Assembly (NCBI GenBank): GCA_029975055.1
Contig: JARKPU010000044.1
Coordinates: forward strand, 1-49,701
DNA: 49,701 nt
Direction: 5' to 3'
Source: Anaerolinea sp.
GTDB lineage: Bacteria; Chloroflexota; Anaerolineae; Anaerolineales; Anaerolineaceae
The position numbers and the translations under genes were made by a program. Of the stretch, positions 24,262 to 33,270 are shown piece after piece. Position 1 is the stretch's first letter. Every line of letters starts with the position of its first letter. The notes under the pieces were generated by a model that searched no databases, was not told the DNA's origin, and saw only the letters and a list, made by a program, of their open reading frames with translations.

Positions 24262-24972
24262 TCAGTCGCCCCGCACGGCAGCAGGCTGCGCGGCGGGCTG
24301 CGCCGTGGCCAGTAAAAAGCCCGCGAACATCACCACCGCGCCGATCAGCTCGCTCACGTAGAGGGCATCCACCAGGCCCGCCTTGACGAACGAACCCGCC
24401 ATGGCAGGCGAGAGCGCCCCGGCGGCGATGAGGATGTTGCCCAGCACGCGGTTAAGCAGCACCTGCTTGCGCCAGAAAAGATAGGCCGAGTAAATTGCCC
24501 CGCCGACCATCGTCAGCGTGCCGTAAATGTTGAGCAAAATGGTGAGCAGCGTCACCGCGCCCGTGCGCACCAGGAGCTCTTTGTACTGCGTCGAGACGGG
24601 CAGCGTGGTGTGGAAAGCCCCCGCCGCCGGGGTGATCGGCGCAACCGCCACCAGCGCCGCAGCCGCCAGCGAGACGAGCCCCAGCACGCCCGTCAGCACC
24701 CAGGCCGGCCGCCTGCGCCGGATGAGCAGGTGCACCGTCCCCTGCCCAAGCCAGGCGGCGGTGAGCATGGCACCCGATAGATACCACATTTTGAGCACCC
24801 ACGCGTTGAATTGCAGCGAAAGCAGCACCTCGGCAAGCGTCCCCAGTCCGTAAAAGAGCAGGCCGAGCGACCAGAGCAGCAGGTGCGGCCCGCGCCGGCT
24901 GAGATAGCGGTTGAAGACCGCGGCCGTGAAGCCAAACGTGACCAGCGTGGATAGCAAAGGAATCAAATTCAT
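24262..24972 (-). CDS. Seven-helix integral membrane protein of unknown function
   Basis: A 236-residue protein that is almost all hydrophobic helices, about seven, with a basic loop RRRRPAW after helix three. It starts MNLIPLLSTLVTFGFTAAVF and ends in an Ala/Gln-rich tail. It resembles stand-alone 7TM sensor-like membrane domains, but no catalytic or heme motif is visible. The next gene upstream on the strand is a 53-aa membrane peptide. Confidence 0.6.
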   Translation of the reverse strand: MNLIPLLSTLVTFGFTAAVFNRYLSRRGPHLLLWSLGLLFYGLGTLAEVLLSLQFNAWVLKMWYLSGAMLTAAWLGQGTVHLLIRRRRPAWVLTGVLGLVSLAAAALVAVAPITPAAGAFHTTLPVSTQYKELLVRTGAVTLLTILLNIYGTLTMVGGAIYSAYLFWRKQVLLNRVLGNILIAAGALSPAMAGSFVKAGLVDALYVSELIGAVVMFAGFLLATAQPAAQPAAVRGD

Positions 24973-25030
24973 GCAACCTCCAAGAGAAGACTAGAATGGC
25001 TTTTTCCAGTAAAACGCGAAACCGGCGGGC

Positions 25031-25192
25031 TCATGCCGCAGGCGTGAGGCCCAAAACCGAGAGCAAAACCACGCCCAGAGCCGCCAGCAGCCCGGCGGCG
25101 AGCAGACCGATCAGGATCAAGATCAACACATTCCACCGGCGCCGAAGGCGGTAGCGCCGCGACGCCCTCTGCTGCGGGGCCTCAGCGGGCAT
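25031..25192 (-). CDS. 53-aa small membrane protein
   Basis: A short ORF with a basic start MPAEAPQQRASRRYRLRRRW and a single hydrophobic helix that fills residues 21-50. Its ATG lies 11 bp inside the upstream HTH gene, a coupling arrangement. The basic end would face the cytoplasm. I recognise no family. Confidence 0.5.
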   Translation of the reverse strand: MPAEAPQQRASRRYRLRRRWNVLILILIGLLAAGLLAALGVVLLSVLGLTPAA

Positions 25193-25796
25193 ACGGCTCA
25201 TATTGCTGCAGAATAGACATCAGCACCTCATCGGTGAAGTCGGAATACTTGCGCAGCAGCATCTCCCACACCTCGGGGAAGTAGATGCGCGCACCCCGGT
25301 AAGCCTCGACGATAGCCACCAGCACCCTCCGGCGAAAAAACAGGAAAGCCAGCGAGGCATCCACCAGGCTCAGGCCCTGCTTGCGGCAGCGCGCGGCGTA
25401 ATCCTGCCCGAGGGCGCGCGCCTGCAGAGAACCGTCTTCGTTTTGGACGACCAGTTGCGTCAGGATGGCCTGGATCATCTGCCGCCCGCTGGTGCGAAAG
25501 TACTCCCGGTCGCCGGCGTCCATCCGCGCATACCAGCTTTCGTTTTCGAGGTCCTGCCGATGCATCTGCAAGCGCACCGAGAGGACGGCCTGCTGGAGGA
25601 GATAATCGACATCGGCGGTTTCCGAATGGTTGTGCGCTTCCTTCCAGAGCGCCATCTCGCTGGCCAGGTAACGCCTGTGCCCGCCCTGCGTGAGGTGGAC
25701 GGGCAGCTTACCTTCGTTCGACCATTTGCGCACCGTGCTCGGGTGTACCCCCAGCAGGTTCGCCGCGCCTTTCAGGCTCAACCAGACTTGCTCCAT
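25182..25796 (-). CDS. HTH (BldC/MerR-type) regulator with RsbRD-like C-terminal domain
   Basis: A 204-residue protein. The N-terminal domain WLSLKGAANLLGVHPSTVRKWSNEGKLPVHLTQGGHRRY is a MerR/BldC-type winged HTH with the wing GGHRRY. The C-terminal half (about residues 60-200) is helical and resembles the RsbRD/sensor N-terminal fold (SLVDASLAFLFFRRRVLVAIVEAY). I chose the ATG at 25796 because the upstream ATG at 25826 lies inside the -10 hexamer TACAAT (25825-25830). TTGCCC lies 16 bp further up. It may act with the following small membrane protein. Confidence 0.75.
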   Translation of the reverse strand: MEQVWLSLKGAANLLGVHPSTVRKWSNEGKLPVHLTQGGHRRYLASEMALWKEAHNHSETADVDYLLQQAVLSVRLQMHRQDLENESWYARMDAGDREYFRTSGRQMIQAILTQLVVQNEDGSLQARALGQDYAARCRKQGLSLVDASLAFLFFRRRVLVAIVEAYRGARIYFPEVWEMLLRKYSDFTDEVLMSILQQYEPYAR

Positions 25797-25824
25797 TTGC
25801 ACCCGGTTCGTTTTAGATGGTCCC

Positions 25825-25852
25825 ATTGTATCCCTCTCGAGACATCGGGCAA
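25825..25852 (-). promoter_or_regulatory. Promoter of the HTH-RsbRD regulator
   Basis: TTGCCC (25852-25847) and TACAAT (25830-25825) are 16 bp apart on the minus strand. Transcription would start near 25818 and give a leader of about 22 nt before the ATG at 25796. Confidence 0.55.
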
Positions 25853-25916
25853 CGTAGATTTACATAGAATTTCGGTGAGAGTTTCCTTAACAAAGGAAGG
25901 CTGTCTGAAAAGCATG

Positions 25917-25964
25917 GTTTTGGTATGCCAAACCCCCGCAGGTGGGGGGTTGGCATACCAAAAC
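25917..25964. repeat. Long near-perfect hairpin
   Basis: Arms 25917-25937 and 25944-25964 match at 20 of 21 positions; the outer part contains TTTTGGTATGCCAA and its complement, the loop is GCAGGT. It lies between the start of the HTH gene (transcribed away) and the end of the FecR gene. It could terminate FecR transcription or be a mobile palindrome. Confidence 0.75.
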
Positions 25965-25981
25965 GCTGTTGCTGCCGGAAA

Positions 25982-26014
25982 GGGGCCGCCTGAACGTTCT
26001 TGTTCAGGCGCCCC
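25982..26014 (-). terminator. Terminator-like hairpin after the FecR gene
   Basis: GCCTGAAC (25988-25995) pairs with GTTCAGGC (26002-26009) and GGGGC (25982-25986) with GCCCC (26010-26014), around a GTTCTT loop and one bulge. On the minus strand it is 23 bp past the FecR stop and is followed by TTTCC. Confidence 0.6.
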
Positions 26015-26036
26015 TCTAGATTGTTCCGAAGCGCCC

Positions 26037-27740
26037 CTAGGGTTTCTTGGGGGCTTTGGTCGGCCGCTTGCCGTTGTTGCCCTTGCCGTTGCCGTTCCCG
26101 TTCCCGGGCTGCGGCGTGGTCAGGCCGGCCTCGATTGCCTTCTTGATATTGCCCCAGCCCATGCCGGAGGCGCGCATGGCGAAGATCTCTTCCACCGGCT
26201 TGCCGCTCATGTGTGCCAGTTCATAGGCCAGGTCGATCTCGCCGAAGCCGTAACCCTGGCAGAACCAGCCCATGATCTCTTCATACGGCACGCCCCATGT
26301 GACCGCCAGCCTTGCGCCCTTGGGCTGTTCCCAGCCCGTCAGGTCGCACCCGGCGCGCACGCCCGTCGGCGAGGGCACGGGGGTTTCCGTCACCGTGGGG
26401 GTGATGGTGAGCGTGCCGGTGGGGGTGGCGGAGGGCGTCTCGGTGAGCGTACCGGTGGAGGTCACCGTGGCCGTCTGCGTGATCGTGGCGGTCATGGTCG
26501 GCGTGGCGGTGGGTTCTTCGTCTCCTTCACGCTCGAGCATTTCGATCTCTTTCGCCAGCCAGGAGCCGTCTTCGAGGATGACAAAACTCACCGAAACGGG
26601 GTCGCCTGCTTGAATATCGCCGTCGATCTCCGTCTCGCCATCCACTTTCACCGTCTTGCCGCCGATCACCCATTCCGTGTCGCCGATCGTCTCGACAACG
26701 CCGGTGAAGCGCAGCTTGGTTTTATCGTTGCGCGCGGCATCCATGCGGTCGGCCAGGTACGTGCCATCGGCGAGGATGCGCCCGCGCACCGCCACCAGGT
26801 CGCCCACGCCAAAGCCTTCACCCACCGGCGGGTCCACCTGGATGGTCAGCCCGGCGATCTTCCACTGGTTGCCGTTGACCTCGGTGACTTCACCCTGGGC
26901 ATAGAAGGAGTAGGTCGGGGGCTCGGGCGCGCCGTTATCTTCCACCACGGTGGCCTGCCCGGCGGTGAGCACCACCGCGCTGCCATCTTGCGAAACGGCC
27001 ACCACGCCGTGATCGACCGCAAAGCGCACGCTGTTGAGCTTGCCGACCAGCACATCGAATGCCGTGCCGTGCACGCTGGCCTTGCCCGCCGGGGTGAGCA
27101 CCTCATAGAGGGCTTTCGAGCCGCGCAGCTTCACCACCTGGTGGGCCGTCTCGCCCGAAACCTGGCGCATCTGCACCTGGATGGAGCGGTCCCAGCCGCC
27201 CGAGAGGCGTTCGAGAACCACTTCGCCTTCCGGCCCGAGCGCGGCCTGGCTGCCATCGAAGAAGGCCAGCGTCACGCTGGATTCGATTCGCGTGCGGATC
27301 ACATCCCCCTGGCGCACGTGGTAACCATCCGAAACCACTGTCCATTCGCCCGAACCGGCGGCAGACGAGACTTCCACCACGCCTTGAACATCGCGCAAAG
27401 TGGCCGCCTGCGCTCCGGCCGGGCGCCCAAACAGCAAGACGCCCGCCAGCACCATTAAAAACGCGAAGACCCCCAGCACAGCGAACCCGGCGGGGACCAG
27501 CGCCCAGGCAAAGCGCGGCCTGCCCTTGGGGCGGGCGGCCTGCGCCACCCGCCCTTTCAGCCGGGCCGAAACCTGCAGGTTCAGTTCCGGGTGCCGGGCG
27601 CCTTTCACCTGCGCCGCGGCGCGCAGGAGAGAAGCCAGTTCGGTTTGATCCGGGGGCAGGCCGGCAAGGATTTGCTCCAGCGGTTCCCCCTCATCCAGGC
27701 GGCGTAAATACAGTTCCAGGTCGTTATCCATTCGTTCCAT
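26037..27740 (-). CDS. FecR-domain membrane protein, probable anti-sigma factor
   Basis: A 567-residue protein. A short cytoplasmic segment (MERMDNDLELYLRRLDEGEPL, residues 1-75) is followed by one TM helix (ALVPAGFAVLGVFAFLMVLAG). Next comes a FecR domain (GVVEVSSAAG ... VHGTAFDVLV), two DUF5666-like repeats (GVGDLVAVRGRI and DIQAGDPVSV), then a Thr/Pro-rich linker and a C-terminal helical segment ending in a Gly/Asn/Lys tail. The N-terminal segment before the TM suits an anti-sigma interaction. The ATG at 27740 has GGAGG six bases upstream and overlaps the sigma gene, so the pair is co-translated. Confidence 0.82.
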   Translation of the reverse strand: MERMDNDLELYLRRLDEGEPLEQILAGLPPDQTELASLLRAAAQVKGARHPELNLQVSARLKGRVAQAARPKGRPRFAWALVPAGFAVLGVFAFLMVLAGVLLFGRPAGAQAATLRDVQGVVEVSSAAGSGEWTVVSDGYHVRQGDVIRTRIESSVTLAFFDGSQAALGPEGEVVLERLSGGWDRSIQVQMRQVSGETAHQVVKLRGSKALYEVLTPAGKASVHGTAFDVLVGKLNSVRFAVDHGVVAVSQDGSAVVLTAGQATVVEDNGAPEPPTYSFYAQGEVTEVNGNQWKIAGLTIQVDPPVGEGFGVGDLVAVRGRILADGTYLADRMDAARNDKTKLRFTGVVETIGDTEWVIGGKTVKVDGETEIDGDIQAGDPVSVSFVILEDGSWLAKEIEMLEREGDEEPTATPTMTATITQTATVTSTGTLTETPSATPTGTLTITPTVTETPVPSPTGVRAGCDLTGWEQPKGARLAVTWGVPYEEIMGWFCQGYGFGEIDLAYELAHMSGKPVEEIFAMRASGMGWGNIKKAIEAGLTTPQPGNGNGNGKGNNGKRPTKAPKKP

Positions 27741-28287
27741 CCGATCCCTCCGATCCCTCGAGCAGTTCACGCAAAGCCATCAATCCCCGGCGCTGAAGCC
27801 CTTTGACGGCGTCCTCGCTCTTGTGGAGCGTTGCGGCCACCTCCGCCAGCGGCATGCCTTCCACAAAGCGCATCAGCACCACATCGCGCTGCTCTTCGCT
27901 CAGACGGCTCAAGGCCTGGCGCAGGCGTTCGGCCGAAAGGCGGCTGTCGGCGGCGGCCTCAGGATGCTGCTCCGAGGCGGCCATGCGCTCGTCGATCGGC
28001 TGAACCGGGTGCGCCTGCCCGCGCCGGAAGTGGTCGATGGAGAGGTTGCGGGCAATCTGGAACAGCCAGGTGCGGAAGGTGGCGGCCGTGACGCGGTAGC
28101 CGGGGAGAGCCTGGACCATCTTGAGGAAGACCTCGCCGGTCAGGTCCTCGGCGGCGGCGGCGTCGCCCGTGCGGTAAAAGAGATAGCGGAAGATGCTGCG
28201 GTAATGGCGCTCATAGAGCTGCCCGGCGGCATCCACACTGCCTCGCTGCGCGCGGGAAACCAGGTCGGGGACGGTGTGTGATTGCAT
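27724..28287 (-). CDS. ECF-type RNA polymerase sigma factor
   Basis: A 187-residue group 4 sigma factor. Region 2 (LYERHYRSIFRYLFYRTGDAAAAEDLTGEVFLK and TWLFQIARNLSIDHFRR) binds the -10 element. Region 4 (LSEEQRDVVLMRFVEGMPLAEVAATLHKSEDAVKGLQRRGL) binds the -35. The ATG at 28287 is likely; a GTG at 28314 is also in frame. Its regulon may include its own cluster. It overlaps the downstream FecR-type gene (ATGGATAA), the usual sigma/anti-sigma layout. Confidence 0.9.
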   Translation of the reverse strand: MQSHTVPDLVSRAQRGSVDAAGQLYERHYRSIFRYLFYRTGDAAAAEDLTGEVFLKMVQALPGYRVTAATFRTWLFQIARNLSIDHFRRGQAHPVQPIDERMAASEQHPEAAADSRLSAERLRQALSRLSEEQRDVVLMRFVEGMPLAEVAATLHKSEDAVKGLQRRGLMALRELLEGSEGSDGTNG

Positions 28288-28314
28288 CAGAATGCGTGAA
28301 CCTTCTTGTATCAC

Positions 28315-28608
28315 ATACTTTTAAACGCAGATCGAAGGGAAAAGAGTCGCGCCCCGGCCTGGATGGGCGCAAATAAGGGTTTCAACTGGTCGAAGGGGTT
28401 CAAACGCGCCGGGTCTCAATGGCGCCGGCGCCAGGCCGGATTGTGTTCTTGATCCTGTAAGTTTGAGGCCAGGCTCCACAACTTGCACAACCCTGGCAGA
28501 ACTGTGGATCTTGCCGCGCGAGACCTTTTGAAGGATGGCCGTGCACGTAATCCAATCCCCAAAACCACCGGGGTCATCGGCCGGGCTTCCTTTACTATAC
28601 CAGAGTTT
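28315..28608. other. Intergenic region, no gene seen
   Basis: Upstream of the sigma gene and at the end of the permease gene. I see no convincing promoter consensus, terminator or reading frame. A short direct echo (AAGGGTTTCAACTGG ... GAAGGGGTTCAA) at about 28375-28402 is the only repeat. Confidence 0.4.
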
Positions 28609-30447
28609 TCACTCGCGAAGGTGGTAGGGCACGTCAATGATCACGCGCTGGTATCCGGCCTTCCGCCGCCCGTAGAGCAGCGCCGCGCGGATCAGCCAGG
28701 CCGTCTGGTTGTGCAAAAAGCTCTGCCACCAGCGGGCCGGCACGAACTCGGGCATCACCAGCACCGCCTGCCGCCCGTCGTTGTGCTCCAGGTCGGTTTT
28801 ATCCAGGTAATCCAGCAGCGGAGCGACGACCGAGCGATAGGGCGACTGAACCACCTCCAGCCGGATATCGGGGAACCACTCCTGCCACTCGTGTAAAACG
28901 CGCGGCGTGAGTTCGGGGTTCATCTCGATATACACCGCGGTCACGTCGCTGCTCATCGAGACGGCAAAATTCACCGCGTCGATCATCCCCCGGTGCACCC
29001 CTGAGACCGGGATGACCACGCGCGGCGGCGGGAAGGGCTTGAGCGATGGCGGCAATCCGCGCAGCGAGAGCTGCCGCGCCACGCTGTTGTAGTGCCTGCG
29101 CACCTTCAAGAAGCCCAGCATGATGAGCGGGATCAGCACAATCGAGATCCACGCCCCCTGGGTGAATTTGCTGAAGCCAATCACGAGCAGACTGAACAGA
29201 GTCACCAGAGCGCCCAGCCCGTTGATGAAAGCCTTAGCCTGCCAGCCGCCGCCGCGCAGGCGCACCCAGTGGAGCACCATGCCCGCCTGCGAGAGGGTGA
29301 AGGCCAGGAACGCCCCCACCGCGAAGAGCGGGACGAGCGCGTGCGTATTACCCTTGAAGAAGACGATCAACACCGCCGCGCCGATGGTGAGGGCGGCGAT
29401 TCCGTTGGCAAAGACCAGCCGGTCGCCCAGGTTGGTGAACTGGCGCGGCAGGAATTTATCGCCTGCCAGGATGGCCGCCACGCGCGGGAAGCCGGCAAAG
29501 CTGGTGTTGGCCGCCACCGCCAGGATGAGCAGCGTGGCGCCCTGCACCAGGATGTACAGCGGGCCGCTGCCCAGCAGGCGGCGCGCCAGCGCTGAGAGGA
29601 TCGTCTCCTGCGGCCCGGCGACAATTGCCAGTGATTGGGTCAGGCCGATGCTGCCGATGAAGAGCAGCCCCATCAGCACGGCCATCACAAGCAGCGTTTT
29701 TTGGGCGTTCTTCACCTCCGGCGCTTTGAAGACCGGCACCCCGTTGCTGATCGACTCGATGCCCGTCAATGCGGTGCAGCCCGCCGAAAAGGCATGCAGC
29801 ACGAGCAATACGGTCAGCGGTTCAAGCGCCGCCGGGGCCGTCTCTGCCAGGGGCTGCGCGCCCTCGCGCAGCAGGCGCAGCCCGCCATAAAGCAGCATGG
29901 GGATGTAGGTGAAGAGGAACAGGTATACCGGGATAGACATGAGCGTGCCCGTCTCGCGCAGGCCGCGCAGGTTGGCCAGGGTGAGCAGCAGGAGGATGCC
30001 CAGCGCCAGCGGCACACGGTATTCGAGCAGCGGCGGAAAGGCCGAGGCGATTGCATCCACCCCGGCCGTCAGGCTCACCGCAGCGGTGAGCACGTAGTCG
30101 ATCAGCAGCGCGGCAGCCGCCACCAGCCCGGGGTAGGTGCCCAGGTTTTCGCGCGCCACCACGTAAGACCCGCCCCCCGAGGGGTAGCCGCGAATCGTCT
30201 GCGAGTAGGAGAGCGCCACAATCGCCAGCAGCCCGACGATGGCCGCGCCGATGGGCAGCGCCTGCGAGAGGCCCGCAGCCCCGGCGACGATCAGCCCGAG
30301 GTAGATTTCCTGGTTGGCGTAGGCGATCGAAGAGAGCGCATCGGGCGAAAAGGCCGCCAGCGCCCGGATTTTATTCAGCTTTTTTTCAGCCAGCTCGTAG
30401 GTAGGGAGCGGAGGGCCAAGCAGCAGTTCTTTGATTAAATTCAGCAT
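28609..30447 (-). CDS. APC-family amino acid permease with C-terminal cytosolic domain
   Basis: A 612-residue transporter with about 12 hydrophobic helices. The early helix-1 sequence is ALSSIAYANQEIYLGL, and helices 2-3 carry YPSGGGSYVVARENLG, a typical APC motif. The last ~140 residues (after GFLKVRRHY) are hydrophilic (VVIPVSGVHRGMIDAVNFAVSMSSDVTAVYIEM), like the soluble domains of KUP-like and APC transporters. The substrate is probably an amino acid or polyamine with a cation. Upstream is a TATAAT on the minus strand (30492-30497) with a ~45-nt leader. Confidence 0.85.
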   Translation of the reverse strand: MLNLIKELLLGPPLPTYELAEKKLNKIRALAAFSPDALSSIAYANQEIYLGLIVAGAAGLSQALPIGAAIVGLLAIVALSYSQTIRGYPSGGGSYVVARENLGTYPGLVAAAALLIDYVLTAAVSLTAGVDAIASAFPPLLEYRVPLALGILLLLTLANLRGLRETGTLMSIPVYLFLFTYIPMLLYGGLRLLREGAQPLAETAPAALEPLTVLLVLHAFSAGCTALTGIESISNGVPVFKAPEVKNAQKTLLVMAVLMGLLFIGSIGLTQSLAIVAGPQETILSALARRLLGSGPLYILVQGATLLILAVAANTSFAGFPRVAAILAGDKFLPRQFTNLGDRLVFANGIAALTIGAAVLIVFFKGNTHALVPLFAVGAFLAFTLSQAGMVLHWVRLRGGGWQAKAFINGLGALVTLFSLLVIGFSKFTQGAWISIVLIPLIMLGFLKVRRHYNSVARQLSLRGLPPSLKPFPPPRVVIPVSGVHRGMIDAVNFAVSMSSDVTAVYIEMNPELTPRVLHEWQEWFPDIRLEVVQSPYRSVVAPLLDYLDKTDLEHNDGRQAVLVMPEFVPARWWQSFLHNQTAWLIRAALLYGRRKAGYQRVIIDVPYHLRE

Positions 30448-30530
30448 ATCCGGCCGGAAGAGATGGGGAACGAAACCAGGGAGCTGAAATCATTATAGGC
30501 CCGGGCGGCCCTTTTCGCATCAAAGATGCG

Positions 30531-30950
30531 TCAATCTTCCCAATCGCCCGGCCCGGCGCGGCGCATCTGCTTGATCTCCGAGCGGTGGCGCTTCTCTCGC
30601 GCGCGCCCGGCCCCCGAGGGCTTGACTGCCTTCCGTTCTTTGGGCGCCTGGGCGGCTTTCTGCAGCCAGGCCGCCAGCCGCCGCAGCGCATCGGCTTTGT
30701 TTTGCTCTTGCGTGCGGTAGGTGTGCGCGTCAATGATCAGCACGCCGTTCTCCGTCACCCGGCTGCCCGCCAGGCGCACCAGGCGCTCCTTCACTTCGGC
30801 CGGCAGCGAGGGCGAACGGATCACATCAAAGCGCAGTTGCACCGCCGTGGAGACTTTGTTGACGTTCTGCCCGCCCGGGCCGGATGCGCGGATGAACTCG
30901 TAATGCAGCTCGCTTTCGTCTATGCGGATTGAGGGGGTGACCTCGATCAT
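30531..30950 (-). CDS. arfB: Peptidyl-tRNA hydrolase ArfB
   Basis: A 139-residue ribosome-rescue factor that releases peptides from stalled ribosomes lacking a stop codon. The catalytic GGQ is at residues 26-28 (ASGPGGQNVNKVSTAVQLRFD), a single RF-1 catalytic domain. The tail (KKAAQAPKERKAVKPSGAGR onward) is rich in Lys/Arg as needed for the mRNA channel. The ATG at 30950 was chosen. TATACT (30962-30957, minus strand) is only 6 nt upstream, suggesting a leaderless message. Confidence 0.92.
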   Translation of the reverse strand: MIEVTPSIRIDESELHYEFIRASGPGGQNVNKVSTAVQLRFDVIRSPSLPAEVKERLVRLAGSRVTENGVLIIDAHTYRTQEQNKADALRRLAAWLQKAAQAPKERKAVKPSGAGRAREKRHRSEIKQMRRAGPGDWED

Positions 30951-31058
30951 GGTAAAAGTATAACAGCTCACTCAGAAATGATTGTGGGCACAATTCTTCA
31001 GTTAGCAGAGAAAAATCCACGTTTTTCCAACAATATTGCACTCGAAGATAAGCCTGGG

Positions 31059-31087
31059 TTGTAAATCCACCTCTCCCGCGCTATATT
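31059..31087 (+). promoter_or_regulatory. Promoter of the PD40 lipoprotein
   Basis: TTGTAA (31059-31064) and TATATT (31082-31087) are exactly 17 bp apart. The start would be near 31094 with a leader carrying GAAAAGGGG before the ATG. Confidence 0.7.
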
Positions 31088-31120
31088 AATCTCATCTTTC
31101 CGAAAAGGGGTGGAATTCCA

Positions 31121-33121
31121 ATGAACCTTCGCGGCTTCATCGCAGCGGTGATGATTGCGTTTCTTCTGGCCGGGTGCCGGGCCGGGCAGGCAGGCCCGGG
31201 TCCTTCCCGCGTCAATATCAACAATGCGTCAGCCGAAGTGCTCAAGCTGCTGCCCGGTTTCAACGGCCGGATTGTCGAAGAGCTGATCAATTACCGCCTG
31301 GAAAACGGCCCGTTCGAAACGCTGGATGACCTGTTGAAAGTCCCCGGCATCGACCAGCCATTCCTCGAAAGCAACCGCGATGCCCTGACGGTGGAGGATA
31401 CCGGCGGAGATACCCCCCGCCCGGCCGAACTCATCGCGGGGAAAATCGCCTTTAGCAGAGAAGTGAATGGCCGGCATCAAATCTTCGTCCAGGCAAACCT
31501 GTATGCCCAGCCCAGGCAGGTCACTTTTGGCGACTTCGATGCCTCCACGCCCAAATGGTCTCCGGATGGCAGGCGCATCGCCTACATCGGCGATGCCGAT
31601 TCCGCGTGGCCTACCATCTACATCCTGGATCTAGAATCAGGCAAAAGCCAGAAACAGGCCGAAATCCAGGCCGATTTCCCGCACCTGGATTGGTTCGGTG
31701 ACGGCCTGAACCTGTTCTACACCTGGCACACCGAAGATAGCGCGTACCAGCTCTTTAAACTGGATACGATGAAACCCGTTGTGGGTGTCTCGCTGAGCCC
31801 CGAGGTCCAGGGCGCTTACAATTTCGATCTTTCCCCGGCCGGGTCGAGGCTGGCCATCGCTTCGCAAACCAACCCCGGCTATGGAATAAAGGTCATCAAC
31901 ACCAGTTCATGGCAGCCCGACCCGCTTTGGCACACCGAGAACCTCCCCCTCCAGGTGGATTTCCCCGCCTGGTCGCCCGGCGGCGATGTGCTGGGCTATA
32001 TGGATTACACTTCATCCACCAGTCAGCCTTGTTTCATCAAGAGCGATGGGGTTCCGTTCTGCGTCCCGTTGGGTGAAGCGATTGGATTCTTTACCTGGCT
32101 GGATTCCTGGCATATCCTCATCCCAGTCGATTATGGAATCACCTGGGACTACCATGTGCTCGATATCTACCAGCCCCGGCTCGGGCCAACCAAGTTGTTG
32201 GAAAATATGAAATCGGTGGATCTCTGGTTCCCGGCCCCCTCCCAGCCGGAGCCCCCGCAGCCGGAAGAACAGGCCGCCGCCGAAATGACCCCCACCAGCA
32301 AACCGACCGAACCGCCCGTGCCGCTGGGAAAGCTGCTCTTTAGAGGGGTGGATGACCAGGGTTATTCGCAAATCTGGCTGCGCGAGAGCTATCCAAGCAG
32401 CGGAAGGCAGTTGACCAGCGGGGGACAGGGAACGATGTCCGCTTCCTGGGCGCCGGACGGCTCGGGACGGATTGTGTACCGTTCATTCGTTGACGATGAT
32501 ATGTTTGTTTTCCTGTTGGAACAGCCGGATGCGCCGCCGAAGAGAATCTCGCCTGCCGGCTGCATGACGCCCTCCTGGACGCCGGACAGCCAGCGCATCC
32601 TGGCGATGTGCGTCACCGGCGGCCGCGCAGAATTGTTCTTGCTCAACCCGGATGGCAGCGGCGAGGGCGTTCAATTGACTCATTCGAGCGTATATAAGGA
32701 AATGCCGAAGATATCGCCGGATGGCAGCAGGCTGGCTTTCAGTTCGGGGATGATCGATGCGCCGGGCATCTTCGTCGCACCGATGGATAACCCAGACCAG
32801 TACACGCGCCTGGTCACCACCGATTTTTATAACGATTTCGAATGGTCACCCGAAAGCGATGCGATTTTGACCCGCGACTGCCAGAAGGATGGCTGCTCAT
32901 TGTTCCTGGCCGGGCTGGATGGCAGCCAGAAGAAGGTCTATTCCAACGCAAGGTCTATCCTCTGGATGGACTGGCCCGCGAACACCACCTGGGTGTTGTT
33001 CACCATGGAATACCCAGGCAGGCCCGTGGAGAGCCTGCATGCGCTCGATCTGGCCGCCCCAAACTCCGAACCGGTGCTGCTGGCTGAAGAGATCCTGGGG
33101 GATATCGACCTGCTGCATTAA
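31121..33121 (+). CDS. Lipoprotein combining a ComEA-like HhH domain with PD40 beta-propeller
   Basis: A 666-residue protein. The signal peptide ends in the lipobox LLAGC, so it is lipid-anchored. Next is a helix-hairpin-helix module of ComEA type (VNINNASAEVLKLLPGFNGRIVEELINYR ... LDDLLKVPGID, about residues 28-85). Two TolB-like PD40 blades groups follow (STPKWSPDGRRIAYIG, SWTPDSQRILAM, ISPDGSRLAFSSG) separated by a Pro/Glu-rich linker near 375-400. HhH-ComEA domains bind DNA in competence; joined to a propeller this suggests an envelope DNA- or protein-binding factor, but that is inference. Confidence 0.78.
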   Translation: MNLRGFIAAVMIAFLLAGCRAGQAGPGPSRVNINNASAEVLKLLPGFNGRIVEELINYRLENGPFETLDDLLKVPGIDQPFLESNRDALTVEDTGGDTPRPAELIAGKIAFSREVNGRHQIFVQANLYAQPRQVTFGDFDASTPKWSPDGRRIAYIGDADSAWPTIYILDLESGKSQKQAEIQADFPHLDWFGDGLNLFYTWHTEDSAYQLFKLDTMKPVVGVSLSPEVQGAYNFDLSPAGSRLAIASQTNPGYGIKVINTSSWQPDPLWHTENLPLQVDFPAWSPGGDVLGYMDYTSSTSQPCFIKSDGVPFCVPLGEAIGFFTWLDSWHILIPVDYGITWDYHVLDIYQPRLGPTKLLENMKSVDLWFPAPSQPEPPQPEEQAAAEMTPTSKPTEPPVPLGKLLFRGVDDQGYSQIWLRESYPSSGRQLTSGGQGTMSASWAPDGSGRIVYRSFVDDDMFVFLLEQPDAPPKRISPAGCMTPSWTPDSQRILAMCVTGGRAELFLLNPDGSGEGVQLTHSSVYKEMPKISPDGSRLAFSSGMIDAPGIFVAPMDNPDQYTRLVTTDFYNDFEWSPESDAILTRDCQKDGCSLFLAGLDGSQKKVYSNARSILWMDWPANTTWVLFTMEYPGRPVESLHALDLAAPNSEPVLLAEEILGDIDLLH

Positions 33122-33142
33122 AGCGCCTCTCGCGGCAGGTTA

Positions 33143-33178
33143 TCACCGCCCAGGCGGGGAATCCCGCCTGGGCGGTGA
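33143..33178 (+). terminator. Strong hairpin after the PD40 lipoprotein gene
   Basis: A perfect 16-bp stem, 33143-33158 with 33163-33178, with GAAT loop. The arms are very GC-rich (CCGCCCAGGCGGG). It lies 22 bp past the stop codon. There is no U tract. Confidence 0.7.
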
Positions 33179-33270
33179 GCTTCCGCGCCGAACGCCCCCT
33201 GCGTAAAAAACTTCCCTGTTTCCAGGCCTGAACAACCTCAGCCCCGGGCTGTGAACGCCGGCAAAAATAA

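Noticed and set aside
25203..27458. Long open frame of about 750 codons antisense to the HTH and FecR genes
   Set aside because: It spans two clearly identified minus-strand genes and their spacer, with His/Arg/Gly-rich composition typical of shadow frames.
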